Source of the DNA: Asterias rubens
Lineage: Eukaryota > Echinodermata > Asteroidea > Forcipulatida > Asteriidae
Assembly (NCBI RefSeq): GCF_902459465.1
Contig: NC_047076.1
Span: 12,470,146-12,534,145 of the forward strand
Direction: 5' to 3'
DNA length: 64,000 nt
Below the pieces are notes generated by a model. The model was not told the DNA's origin, made no database searches, and saw only the letters and a list, made by a program, of their open reading frames with translations. A program made the translations under genes and the position numbers. Below are positions 38,201 through 51,695 of this stretch, one piece after another (within the stretch, counting starts at the first letter, position 1; the number at the start of each line of letters is the position of its first letter).

Positions 38201-41200
38201 GACGGGCCAGCTGTGGAGATCACAGTGCTTATCTCTTTTGTAGTTGTTTCTGGAGAAATTGTCACAACCGTGGTGCTGACTTCCTCAGTCGTTGAAGGAG
38301 GGCCAGAAGTTGTAGGAGCTGCAGTGGTTGTCACACGAGTGGTAGTTGCTTCAGTAGTTGTTGGGACTTCTGGAAAAACAGATAATTATAACAGATGAAA
38401 TCAGACCTTGGGATGGGGCAATGGTACATGTAAGTTTTTTGACTTTGTTCCAAGTGTATTAAAGCGAATAACTTCAATCTTACCTGTAGTTGTGGAAAAA
38501 CAGATAATTATAATAGGTGAATTTAGACCTTGGGATGGGGCAATGGTAAGAATTTGAATTTGTTCCAAGTGTATTCAAGGGAATAACTTCAATCTTACCT
38601 GTAGTTGTTGGCTGTGTAGTGGTGCGTACAGTAGTTGTCTCCTCAGTAGTTGTTGCTTCTGGAGTGGTGGTTTGTACAGCAGTGGTAGTGATCACCTCTG
38701 TGGTTGTAGGTGTGCCTGTAGTTGTGGGTGCGGCTGTGATTTCACGTGTAGTGCTGACAGTAGAACTGAACACCTCTGTGCTGGTAGAAACTGAAATTTA
38801 AAATGCCACACAAATGTGAAAAGCAGGCATTTGTTCTCTTAAAGATGCAGAGGAAAAATCTTAACTGAGATAATTTACATGAATATTTCCCTATAATTTA
38901 AAAGTTAGCTTGAAGATTGGAATTACCTGTCTCTTCACAGCCGTTGAAGACTATTTTATAACTTGCATCAGGATTTGGTTTAACAAGGTATACTCTCAGT
39001 CTTGTTATGAATGGCAAGCTTGATGGTAAAGAGATTTTGGTGTCAGTCTTTCCAGTAAAGATGTTTGAATTTGCTTCATCGGCAAGTGGTAGGTATTTAG
39101 CACGGTCACTTGGCTGAAACTCAACGGCAATGGTGACATCCTCAGGCACTCCATCTTCATTTGTGACAATTACAGATGTAACTTTACTTCTTGGGTCGAA
39201 GGTCACAGTCAAGTGTGATCCTTCATGTGGAGTTTCAGTGCTTTCTGGAGGACTGTCTGGTTTCCACCATTGATCGGGTGTAACCAGTGAAGAGCTGTCA
39301 GAATTTTCTCTTGAGACTGTCACTTTGTCGTAATCATCAAGGTCCTCAGCACATTCTTCAGGTGTGGTTGACGGGCCAGCTGTGGAGATCACAGTGCTTA
39401 TCTCTTTTGTAGTTGTTTCTGGAGAAATTGTCACAACCGTGGTGCTGACTTCCTCAGTCGTTGAAGGAGGGCCAGAAGTTGTAGGAGCTGCAGTGGTTGT
39501 CACACGAGTGGTAGTTGCTTCAGTAGTTGTTGGGACTTCTGGAAAAACAGATAATTATAACAGATGAAATCAGACCTTGGGATGGGGCAATGGTACATGT
39601 AAGTTTTTTTACTTTGTTCCAAGTGTATTAAAGCGAATAACTTCAATCTTACCTGTAGTTGTGGAAAAACAGATAATTATAATAGGTGAATTTAGACCTT
39701 GGGATGGGGCAATGGTAAGAATTTGAATTTGTTCCAAGTGTATTCAAGGGAATAACTTCAATCTTACCTGTAGTTGTTGGCTGTGTAGTGGTGCGTACAG
39801 TAGTTGTCTCCTCAGTAGTTGTTGCTTCTGGAGTGGTGGTTTGTACAGCAGTGGTAGTGATCACCTCGGTGGTTGTAGGTGTGCCTGTAGTTGTGGGTGC
39901 GGCTGTGATTTCACGTGTAGTGCTGACAGTAGAACTGAACACCTCTGTGCTGGTAGAAACTGAAATTTAAAATGCCACACAAATGTGAAAAGCAGGCATT
40001 TGTTCTCTTAAAGATGCAGAGGAAAAATCTTAACACAGATAATTTACATGAATATTTCCCTATAATTTAAAAGTTAGCTTGAAGATTGGAATTACCTGTC
40101 TCTTCACAGCCGTTGAAGACTATTTTATAACTTGCATCAGGATTTGGTTTAACAAGGTATACTTTCAGTCTTGTTATGAATGGCAAGCTTGATGGTAAAG
40201 AGATTTTGGTGTCAGTCTTTCCGATAAAGATGTTTGAATTTGCTTCATCGGCAAGTGGTAGGTATTTAGCACGGTCACTTGGCTGAAACTCAACGGCAAT
40301 GGTGACATCCTCAGGCACTCCATCTTCATTTGTGACAATTACAGATGTAACTTTACTTCTTGGGTCGAAGGTCACAGTCAAGTGTGATCCTTCATGTGGA
40401 GTTTCAGTGCTCTCTGGAGGACTGTCTGGTTTCCACCATTGATCGGGTGTAACCAGTGAAGAGCTGTCAGAATTTTCTCTTGAGACTGTCACTTTGTCAT
40501 AATCATCAAGGTCCTCAGCACATTCTTCAGGTGTGGTTGACGGGCCAGCTGTGGAGGTCACAGTGCTTATCTCTTTTGTAGTTGTTTCTGGAGAAATTGT
40601 CACAACCGTGGTGCTGACTTCCTCAGTCGTTGAAGGAGGGCCAGAAGTTGTAGGAGCTGCAGTGGTTGTCACACGAGTGGTAGTTGCTTCAGTAGTTGTT
40701 GGGACTTCTGGAAAAACAGATAATTAAAACAGATGAAATCAGACCTTGGGATGGGGCAATGGTACATGTAAGTTTTTTTACTTTGTTCCAAGTGTATTAA
40801 AGCGAATAACTTCAATCTTACCTGTAGTTGTGGAAAAACAGATAATTATAATAGGTGAATTTAGACCTTGGGATGGGGCAATGGTAAGAATTTGAATTTG
40901 TTCCAAGTGTATTCAAGGGAATAACTTCAATCTTACCTGTAGTTGTTGGCTGTGTAGTGGTGCGTACAGTAGTTGTCTCCTCAGTAGTTGTTGCTTCTGG
41001 AGTGGTGGTTTGTACAGCAGTGGTAGTGATCACCTCTGTGGTTGTAGGTGTGCCTGTAGTTGTGGGTGCGGCTGTGATTTCACGTGTAGTGCTGACAGTA
41101 GAACTGAACACCTCTGTGCTGGTAGAAACTGAAATTTAAAATGCCACACAAATGTGAAAAGCAGGCATTTGTTCTCTAAAGATGCAGAGGAAAAATCTTA

Positions 41201-44200
41201 ACACAGATAATTTACATGAATATTTCCCTATAATTTAAAAGTTAGCTTGAAGATTGGATTTACCTGTCTCTTCACAGCCGTTGAAGACTATTTTATAACT
41301 TGCATCAGCATTTGGTCCAACAAGGAATACTTTCAGTCTTGTTATGAATGGCAAGCTTGATGGTAAAGAGATTTTGGTGTCAGTCTTTCCGATAAAGATG
41401 TTTGAATTTGCTTCATCGGCAAGTGGTAGGTATTTAGCACGGTCACTTGGCTGAAACTCAAAGGCAATGGTGACATCCTCAGGCACTCCATCTTCATTTG
41501 TGACAATTACAGATGTAACTTTACTTCTTGGGTCGAAGGTCACAGTCAAGTGTGATCCTTCATGTGGAGTTTCAGTGCTCTCTGGAGGACTGTCTGGTTT
41601 CCACCATTGATCGGGTGTAACCAGTGAAGAGCTGTCAGAATTTTCTCTTGAGACTGTCACTTTGTCATAATCATCAAGGTCCTCAGCACATTCTTCAGGT
41701 GTGGTTGACGGGCCAGCTGTGGAGGTCACAGTGCTTATCTCTTTTGTAGTTGTTTCTGGAGAAATTGTCACAACCGTGGTGCTGACTTCCTCAGTCGTTG
41801 AAGGAGGGCCAGAAGTTGTAGGAGCTGCAGTGGTTGTCACACGAGTGGTAGTTGCTTCAGTAGTTGTTGGGACTTCTGGAAAAACAGATAATTATAACAG
41901 ATGAAATCAGACCTTGGGATGGGGCAATGGTACATGTAAGTTTTTTGACTTTGTTCCAAGTGTATTAAAGCGAATAACTTCAATCTTACCTGTAGTTGTG
42001 GAAAAACAGATAATTATAATAGGTGAATTTAGACCTTGGGATGGGGCAATGGTAAGAATTTGAATTTGTTCAAAGTGTATTCAAGGAAATAACTTCAATC
42101 TTACCTGTAGTTGTTGGCTGTGTAGTGGTGCGTACAGTAGTTGTCTCCTCAGTAGTTGTTGCTTCTGGAGTGGTGGTTTGTACAGCAGTGGTAGTGATCA
42201 CCTCTGTGGTTGTAGGTGTGCCTGTAGTTGTGGGTGCGGCTGTGATTTCACGTGTAGTGCTGACAGTAGAACTGAACACCTCTGTGCTGGTAGAAACTGA
42301 AATTTAAAATGCCACACAAATGTGAAAAGCAGGCATTTGTTCTCTTAAAGATGCAGAGGAAAAATCTTAACTGAGATAATTTACATGAATATTTCCCTAT
42401 AATTTAAAAGTTAGCTTGAAGATTGGAATTACCTGTCTCTTCACAGCCGTTGAAGACTATTTTATAACTTGCATCAGGATTTGGTTTAACAAGGTATACT
42501 CTCAGTCTTGTTATGAATGGCAAGCTTGATGGTAAAGAGATTTTGGTGTCAGTCTTTCCAGTAAAGATGTTTGAATTTGCTTCATCGGCAAGTGGTAGGT
42601 ATTTAGCACGGTCACTTGGCTGAAACTCAACGGCAATGGTGACATCCTCAGGCACTCCATCTTCATTTGTGACAATTACAGATGTAACTTTACTTCTTGG
42701 GTCGAAGGTCACAGTCAAGTGTGATCCTTCATGTGGAGTTTCAGTGCTTTCTGGAGGACTGTCTGGTTTCCACCATTGATCGGGTGTAACCAGTGAAGAG
42801 CTGTCAGAATTTTCTCTTGAGACTGTCACTTTGTCGTAATCATCAAGGTCCTCAGCACATTCTTCAGGTGTGGTTGACGGGCCAGCTGTGGAGATCACAG
42901 TGCTTATCTCTTTTGTAGTTGTTTCTGGAGAAATTGTCACAACCGTGGTGCTGACTTCCTCAGTCGTTGAAGGAGGGCCAGAAGTTGTAGGAGCTGCAGT
43001 GGTTGTCACACGAGTGGTAGTTGCTTCAGTAGTTGTTGGGACTTCTGGAAAAACAGATAATTATAACAGATGAAATCAGACCTTGGGATGGGGCAATGGT
43101 ACATGTAAGTTTTTTTACTTTGTTCCAAGTGTATTAAAGCGAATAACTTCAATCTTACCTGTAGTTGTGGAAAAACAGATAATTATAATAGGTGAATTTA
43201 GACCTTGGGATGGGGCAATGGTAAGAATTTGAATTTGTTCCAAGTGTATTCAAGGGAATAACTTCAATCTTACCTGTAGTTGTTGGCTGTGTAGTGGTGC
43301 GTACAGTAGTTGTCTCCTCAGTAGTTGTTGCTTCTGGAGTGGTGGTTTGTACAGCAGTGGTAGTGATCACCTCGGTGGTTGTAGGTGTGCCTGTAGTTGT
43401 GGGTGCGGCTGTGATTTCACGTGTAGTGCTGACAGTAGAACTGAACACCTCTGTGCTGGTAGAAACTGAAATTTAAAATGCCACACAAATGTGAAAAGCA
43501 GGCATTTGTTCTCTTAAAGATGCAGAGGAAAAATCTTAACACAGATAATTTACATGAATATTTCCCTATAATTTAAAAGTTAGCTTGAAGATTGGAATTA
43601 CCTGTCTCTTCACAGCCGTTGAAGACTATTTTATAACTTGCATCAGGATTTGGTTTAACAAGGTATACTTTCAGTCTTGTTATGAATGGCAAGCTTGATG
43701 GTAAAGAGATTTTGGTGTCAGTCTTTCCGATAAAGATGTTTGAATTTGCTTCATCGGCAAGTGGTAGGTATTTAGCACGGTCACTTGGCTGAAACTCAAC
43801 GGCAATGGTGACATCCTCAGGCACTCCATCTTCATTTGTGACAATTACAGATGTAACTTTACTTCTTGGGTCGAAGGTCACAGTCAAGTGTGATCCTTCA
43901 TGTGGAGTTTCAGTGCTCTCTGGAGGACTGTCTGGTTTCCACCATTGATCGGGTGTAACCAGTGAAGAGCTGTCAGAATTTTCTCTTGAGACTGTCACTT
44001 TGTCATAATCATCAAGGTCCTCAGCACATTCTTCAGGTGTGGTTGACGGGCCAGCTGTGGAGGTCACAGTGCTTATCTCTTTTGTAGTTGTTTCTGGAGA
44101 AATTGTCACAACCGTGGTGCTGACTTCCTCAGTCGTTGAAGGAGGGCCAGAAGTTGTAGGAGCTGCAGTGGTTGTCACACGAGTGGTAGTTGCTTCAGTA

Positions 44201-47200
44201 GTTGTTGGGACTTCTGGAAAAACAGATAATTAAAACAGATGAAATCAGACCTTGGGATGGGGCAATGGTACATGTAAGTTTTTTGACTTTGTTCCAAGTG
44301 TATTAAAGCGAATAACTTCAATCTTACCTGTAGTTGTGGAAAAACAGATAATTATAATAGGTGAATTTAGACCTTGGGATGGGGCAATGGTAAGAATTTG
44401 AATTTGTTCCAAGTGTATTCAAGGGAATAACTTCAATCTTACCTGTAGTTGTTGGCTGTGTAGTGGTGCGTACAGTAGTTGTCTCCTCAGTAGTTGTTGC
44501 TTCTGGAGTGGTGGTTTGTACAGCAGTGGTAGTGATCACCTCTGTGGTTGTAGGTGTGCCTGTAGTTGTGGGTGCGGCTGTGATTTCACGTGTAGTGCTG
44601 ACAGTAGAACTGAACACCTCTGTGCTGGTAGAAACTGAAATTTAAAATGCCACACAAATGTGAAAAGCAGGCATTTGTTCTCTTAAAGATGCAGAGGAAA
44701 AATCTTAACACAGATAATTTACATGAATATTTCCCTATAATTTAAAAGTTAGCTTGAAGATTGGAATTACCTGTCTCTTCACAGCCGTTGAAGACTATTT
44801 TATAACTTGCATCAGCATTTGGTCCAACAAGGAATACTCTCAGTCTTGTTATGAATGGCAAGCTTGATGGTAAAGAGATTTTGGTGTCAGTCTTTCCGAT
44901 AAAGATGTTTGAATTTGCTTCATCGGCAAGTGGTAGGTATTTAGCACGGTCACTTGGCTGAAACTCAACGGCAATGGTGACATCCTCAGGCACTCTATCT
45001 TCATTTGTGACAATTACAGATGTAACTTTACTTCTTGGGTCGAAGGTCACAGTCAAGTGTGATCCTTCATGTGGAGTTTCAGTGCTCTCTGGAGGACTGT
45101 CTGGTTTCCACCATTGATCGGGTGTAACCAGTGAAGAGCTGTCAGAATTTTCTCTTGAGACTGTCACTTTGTCATAATCATCAAGGTCCTCAGCACATTC
45201 TTCAGGTGTGGTTGACGGGCCAGCTGTGGAGGTCACAGTGCTTATCTCTTTTGTAGTTGTTTCTGGAGAAATTGTCACAACCGTGGTGCTGACTTCCTCA
45301 GTCGTTGAAGGAGGGCCAGAAGTTGTAGGAGCTGCAGTGGTTGTCACACGAGTGGTAGTTGCTTCAGTAGTTGTTGGGACTTCTGGAAAAACAGATAATT
45401 AAAACAGATGAAATCAGACCTTGGGATGGGGCAATGGTACATGTAAGTTTTTTGACTTTGTTCCAAGTGTATTAAAGCGAATAACTTCAATCTTACCTGT
45501 AGTTGTGGAAAAACAGATAATTATAATAGGTGAATTTAGACCTTGGGATGGGGCAATGGTAAGAATTTGAATTTGTTCCAAGTGTATTCAAGGGAATAAC
45601 TTCAATCTTACCTGTAGTTGTTGGCTGTGTAGTGGTGCGTACAGTAGTTGTCTCCTCAGTAGTTGTTGCTTCTGGAGTGGTGGTTTGTACAGCAGTGGTA
45701 GTGATCACCTCTGTGGTTGTAGGTGTGCCTGTAGTTGTGGGTGCGGCTGTGATTTCACGTGTAGTGCTGACAGTAGAACTGAACACCTCTGTGCTGGTAG
45801 AAACTGAAATTTAAAATGCCACACAAATGTGAAAAGCAGGCATTTGTTCTCTTAAAGATGCAGAGGAAAAATCTTAACACAGATAATTTACATGAATATT
45901 TCCCTATAATTTAAAAGTTAGCTTGAAGATTGGAATTACCTGTCTCTTCACAGCCGTTGAAGACTATTTTATAACTTGCATCAGCATTTGGTCCAACAAG
46001 GAATACTCTCAGTCTTGTTATGAATGGCAAGCTTGATGGTAAAGAGATTTTGGTGTCAGTCTTTCCGATAAAGATGTTTGAATTTGCTTCATCGGCAAGT
46101 GGTAGGTATTTAGCACGGTCACTTGGCTGAAACTCAAAGGCAATGGTGACATCCTCAGGCACTCCATCTTCATTTGTGACAATTACAGATGTAACTTTAC
46201 TTCTTGGGTCGAAGGTCACAGTCAAGTGTGATCCTTCATGTGGAGTTTCAGTGCTTTCTGGAGGACTGTCTGGTTTCCACCATTGATCGGGTGTAACCAG
46301 TGAAGAGCTGTCAGAATTTTCTCTTGAGACTGTCACTTTGTCGTAATCATCAAGGTCCTCAGCACATTCTTCAGGTGTGGTTGACGGGCCAGCTGTGGAG
46401 ATCACAGTGCTTATCTCTTTTGTAGTTGTTTCTGGAGAAATTGTCACAACCGTGGTGCTGACTTCCTCAGTCGTTGAAGGAGGGCCAGGCGTTGTAGGAG
46501 CTGCAGTGGTTGTCACACGAGTGGTAGTTGCTTCAGTAGTTGTTGGGGCTTCTGGAAAAACAGATAATTATAACCGGTCAATTCAAACCTTCAGATAGGG
46601 CAATGGTAAGTATTTGACTTTGTTCCAAGTATATTAAAGCGAATAACTTCAATCTTACCTGTCGTTGTTGGCTGTGTAGTGGTGCGTACAGTAGTTGTCT
46701 CCTCAGTAGTTGTTGCTTCTGGAGTGGTGGTTTGTACAGCAGTGGTAGTGACAACCTCGGTGGTTGTAGGTGCACCTGTAGTTGTGGGTGTAGTGGTGGT
46801 TTCACGTGTCGTTACAACAGTTGTAGGCGCTTCGCCTACGATGTTAATTAAATTGTAAAAATGACTTTACTAACTGGTATTTCTGCAAAGCTTGCCTTAT
46901 ACATGTATAAACACAAGAGGGCAACAAATCTGTCCAGACAATTAATGAACTTTAAACTTATTTAGGTCTAGGAATATTGACATTTTACCTGTTGTTGTCT
47001 CCACAATGATTGTCTCTGTGGTGGTTGCCTTAGGGGAGGTTGTCACAATTGTTGTGCTGACTTTTTCAGTCGTTGAAGGAGGACCAGAAGTTGTAGGTGC
47101 CTCAGTTGTTGTCACACGAGTGGTACTCTCTATGGTTGTTGTTGGCGCTTCTGGAAGTTACAAGACAGTTTTTAAATTGGTTACTCTACCGGGGTTTGAA

Positions 47201-50040
47201 AATTCATTATTAAGTTTACTCTCAAATGAACAGCCAACCAGCATCAATATGTAATGTTCTTGTATACGTAGAAAGAATGACAAATGTAGAGGATGCAGGG
47301 AGGCGGAGGGCATCAAAGCAACTCTATCATCATGTAAATAAAGCTGTTAAAACTTCTTTATTACTCGGATGCCCTGGCTGCCGCTTCCCAGGTTGTATCG
47401 TAATTTGTGTGAGATCCCTGGCAATATGGTAACGGTTGCATGGCTTCCGACTGGCTGCCCAGAACAAAGATATTGACAAAATAGAGACACCGCCAATATA
47501 GCATAGATAGCTCAGTTGGTAGAGCGCCGGCATGTTAGTTCGGAAACCGTTGGTTCGAATCCCACTCTAGTAAAATCTTTGTTCAACCCCAAAATCATTT
47601 AAAAATTTACACAGTCAATTTCACTATAGACCATTTGACCTTTGTTTACAATAAGTGTGACCTTGTACATTCTTTAAGTATTCTGGCAGGCACTGTACTA
47701 CACAGAGCCTATGGGAAAGTTGACATTTTGTGTCGTAATTTCCACATAAACAAAAAGTTATGAAAGTAAAAGCTGGACAAGTTTGGAGATGTGCCCCCTT
47801 TCATCATATCAAAAGTTTATAAGAATTAGACAGTGCAATCTCCATAAAATATAAGATTTTATATTTTCTTCCATTGAGCTGTGTACAAATCATGCCTGCA
47901 GGAAGTCCGGGCTCTGTGGCTCTTTTGTAAACATGTGATGTCACAGGTCACATCGTCTATAATAATAAGACATTTGTAAGGCGCCAAATGCGAATAAGAC
48001 AGCTACTCTTACCACAGCCAAGGAACCACACAGTAATAATTCAGTGTCTTGCCTAAAAACACAAGAAACTTTGTCGATAAACCCAGGATTTCAATCAACA
48101 GGCAACCCAAACTCGTTCATCTGCAGATAACTCATTACGAGAAAGAAGCAAGAAAAGAACATCCTTTTCCTCTGGCAATTCACACCTGTTATCTATGGGT
48201 GCTTTGATTACATTGTGTAGCTTCCCTGTGTCGACCCCAAGGTGCTCACTCGGGTGAGCCCCTGACAAGAGATAATCAAATGATCAAACGCCCACTCGTA
48301 GTGATACATGTATCATGCACCTGGGGCCAGCCCCCAAGTGACCCACTCCACAAGCAGGGCAGTTAAGGCTGACCGGAGTGAGCCCCTAGAATGACGTCAT
48401 AGCTATTCGAAAGTACCTGGGGCAGACCGGGGAAGCTATACGAACTACTCCGTGTGTACATTGTAATTCTTTTTCCAAACACTTAAAGGCAATGGACACT
48501 ATTGGTAATTACTCAAAATGATTATTAGCATAAAACCTTTCTTGGTGACGAGTAATGGGGAGAGGTTGATGGTATAAAACATTTTGAGAAACGACTCCCT
48601 CTGAAGTAACGTAGTTTTCGAGAAAGGAGCAATTTTCCACGAATTTGATTTCAAGACCTCAGATTTAGAACTTGAGGTCTCGAAATCAACCATCTAAACG
48701 CACACAACTTTGTGTGACAAGGGTGTTTTTTCTTTCATTATTATCTCGCAAGTTCGATGACCGATTGAGCTCAAGTTTAATTGTTGACAATTACCAATAG
48801 TGTCCACTGCCTTTAATTAATAAAAATAATAATGATGGACATTTCTAGTGCGCTATGTCTGTCAATGATGACACTCCTGGTGCAAAAAACAAGAACTCTG
48901 CTAATACACAATGACACAAGACAACCAAAAGTTTGGAGGCAAAAGTTTGCGAAATAGATATGTTTTGTGATGATTTTTTAATTAGGAACAAGTATCTGCT
49001 TTTCTGAGTTGAAGTGGGACGCTATTCCAAAGAGATGTAAATGTAAAGAGAAAATTATTGAATGAAATGAAAAAGTAGCTGTTAGGAACTGCTTCCCAAC
49101 CACAGAGAGTAAATGAGGCTGTCAGATTGCGCATAGTTTTGTAGAAGACAGCCCCAACAGACAATCTACATGTGCAAACAAGGAGCAAGACTAACAGGTA
49201 ACAAGAAAATATTTACAAAACACGAACCGGGTTGCTATAAGAGATGTATGTATAAACTAGCAGGACTAAGGCTGTCAAACAATTGAGGAATACAAAAAAG
49301 TAGCTGTTAAAGCCATTATACACTTTCGGAACAGAAACAAAAAAAGTTCACAGGTTTACAAATAATTTACAGGGTTTACAGAAGGTAATGGTGAGAGACT
49401 TCTCTTGAAATATTGTTCCATGAAATGCTTTACTTTTTGAGAAAACATTAAAACACTATCAATTCTTGATAGCGAGAATTACGGATTTATTTTAAATACA
49501 TGTCATGACACGGCAAAACGCGCGGAAACAAGAGTGGGTTTTCCTGTTATTTTCACCCGAGTCCGATGACCGATTAAGCCTAAATTTTCACAGATTTGTT
49601 GTTTTATATATGAGTTGTGATACACGAAGTGTGGGACTTGGACAATACTGTTTACCGAAAGTGTGTAATAACTTTAAGAACTACTTCGCAACCACAGCTA
49701 TTCCTGTGAGAAGAACAAAATTTAAAGTCTTTGTATTTAGTGATAAAAAAAAATCTTGGGGGTACTGCTGCAATCTGAACAAAAAGTATTTTCCTTTAAG
49801 TATTGCGTATAAAAAAAAAAATATAAAAAAAAATAATAATAATAATAATAAAGACTTGTCATACGCACGTGTCCACCCTGGGATCAAAATGAAATAATAT
49901 AATATACATGTAGCAATTAAAAACCTCTTTTCAACCAAACGTAATACAAATTAAAACGTAATAAATTAGAAATTGCTCAAAGATATGAACTTGCCTTCTT
50001 CTGTTGTACTTGCTGTTGGCTCTGTGGATGAATTGAAAAA

Positions 50041-50073
<33 letters not shown>

Positions 50074-51660
50074 TGTATTTATAACACGCCTTTTGCCAAA
50101 GGATACAAAGCGCCAGGTATTATTACTGCATGGAGTGGGGCGAATTTTGAGATATAAGACCCAATCCTTAAGCACCATGTAATGGTTTACAAGGTGCTTT
50201 GGCGCAATATGCTGCCAATCCAGCCAGGAACACCAGGGTGAACCCCTTCTCTTTTCGATAAGTGCACTGGATTCTTTTACATGCGTTTACACAACACATG
50301 GGACCAATGGCTTTACGTCCCATCCGAAGGACGAAGCAATGGTCAAGTGTCTTGCTTAAAGTGTCACGGCTGGGGATTTGAACCCTCTCTCTGCTGATCA
50401 GAAACACCAGAGTTTGAATTCTGTGCTCTTAACCGCTCGGCCACGACACTCCCGATTAAAGTTATAACTGATACTTCACTTTCGTTCGAGGTCTTTCAAA
50501 CAAATTTTGTGAAACTGTTGTTTCTGAACGGCACTGGACACAATTGGTAATTACTCAAAATAAGGTTTAGCATACCAACTTAGTTGGTAACGAGCAATGG
50601 AGAGCTGTTGGTAATATAAAACAGCTCCATCTAAAGTAACGTTCATCATCTCACTCAATACACACAAGTTTGTGCATCGAGGGTCTTTTTTTTTTATCAT
50701 TCTCTTGCACACTCGATGTCCTATTAAGTAACAATTTTCACAGTTGGTCTTTGGTCTTTGACAACTACCAAAGGTTTCCAGTGCCTTTAAACTTATCCAT
50801 GATTTTCTTCAGAATCGTGAGCAGAATTTTTCTCAAAATAAGGTTAAGCATAAAACAGCTCCCTCTGAAGTACATGGTTTTTGACTGTAATATTTTAATG
50901 GAAGCCTTCTAATATCAGTATCTTTAAACTGTGTAAGTTTAATGTAAATCTGTGGACATTGTGTTTTGTGTTTACTAAAAGTACCCAGACCCTTTAAGCT
51001 CTAATAAAAGACCTCATGCTCCCTCCTTTAGATTATGCGTTACTCGAGTAAATAATAAAAAAGCCACTGAAAAAAACCCTCTCCCTATACCTTCCTTGAA
51101 AAAAAAATAAATAACAAAAATCTGAAATTTAAAACAAGGGAGTGCTGCAAAATTAAACCTTTGTAGAAAAGAAAAAAACAGAAGTGTCAGTTTGATTCTA
51201 GGTTTTTATTTTCTTTAAATCATGTTTACATTATAATAGATGTTTAATTTTCATTGAGGATAAAGAATATTAATTTTGGTTTTTACCCATACACCGAAGT
51301 GCGTTAGCACTGCATACTCAGTACTTCCCGAGTCCTAAAAAAAATATCACAGGCATATTACTCGGGTGGGATCCGAACCCACGACCCCATTCTAGAGCAG
51401 TGTCTTACCAACTAGACTACCGAGGTCGCCCGGTAGCTAGAGGCAGTTCGAATCCTATGTTTCGGCAGCGGGTACCGCATCGATATAATAGATGTTACAT
51501 TTGCATCAAGGATAAAGAATATTAATTTTGGTTTTTCTACCCATACAACGTTTTGTGTTAGCCGACTACAATAAATAATAATAAACCGACTTTTGAAAAA
51601 CATTTCTCTGTGCAGACAAAAACAATCGAGTCTAAAACTTCAACAGAAAATTAAGCTCAC

Positions 51661-51695
<35 letters not shown>

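Larger units (their letters stand above)
36039..46551. repeat. Nine tandem 1,169-bp exon-pair units
   Basis: Starts of the matching open frame are spaced 1169, 1169, 1169, 1168, 1169, 1169, 1169 and 1169 bases. Each unit has exon A (612 bp), a 135-bp intron, exon B (192 bp) and a 230-bp intron. Units differ at only a few sites, in introns as well as exons, so the array is young or is kept uniform by unequal crossing-over or gene conversion. It adds about 268 residues per unit to the protein. Confidence 0.95.
46557..49035. repeat. Right copy of the 2.5-kb segmental duplication
   Basis: Partner of 32226-34694. A 10-bp insertion (near 48210) and scattered substitutions separate the two copies. 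Beyond 49036 the sequence is unrelated to the left side. Confidence 0.9.

Noticed and set aside
49681..49938. 85-codon minus frame with a hydrophobic stretch
   Set aside because: The hydrophobic run LLLLLLFFFIFFF comes from a TAA/A-rich simple repeat.
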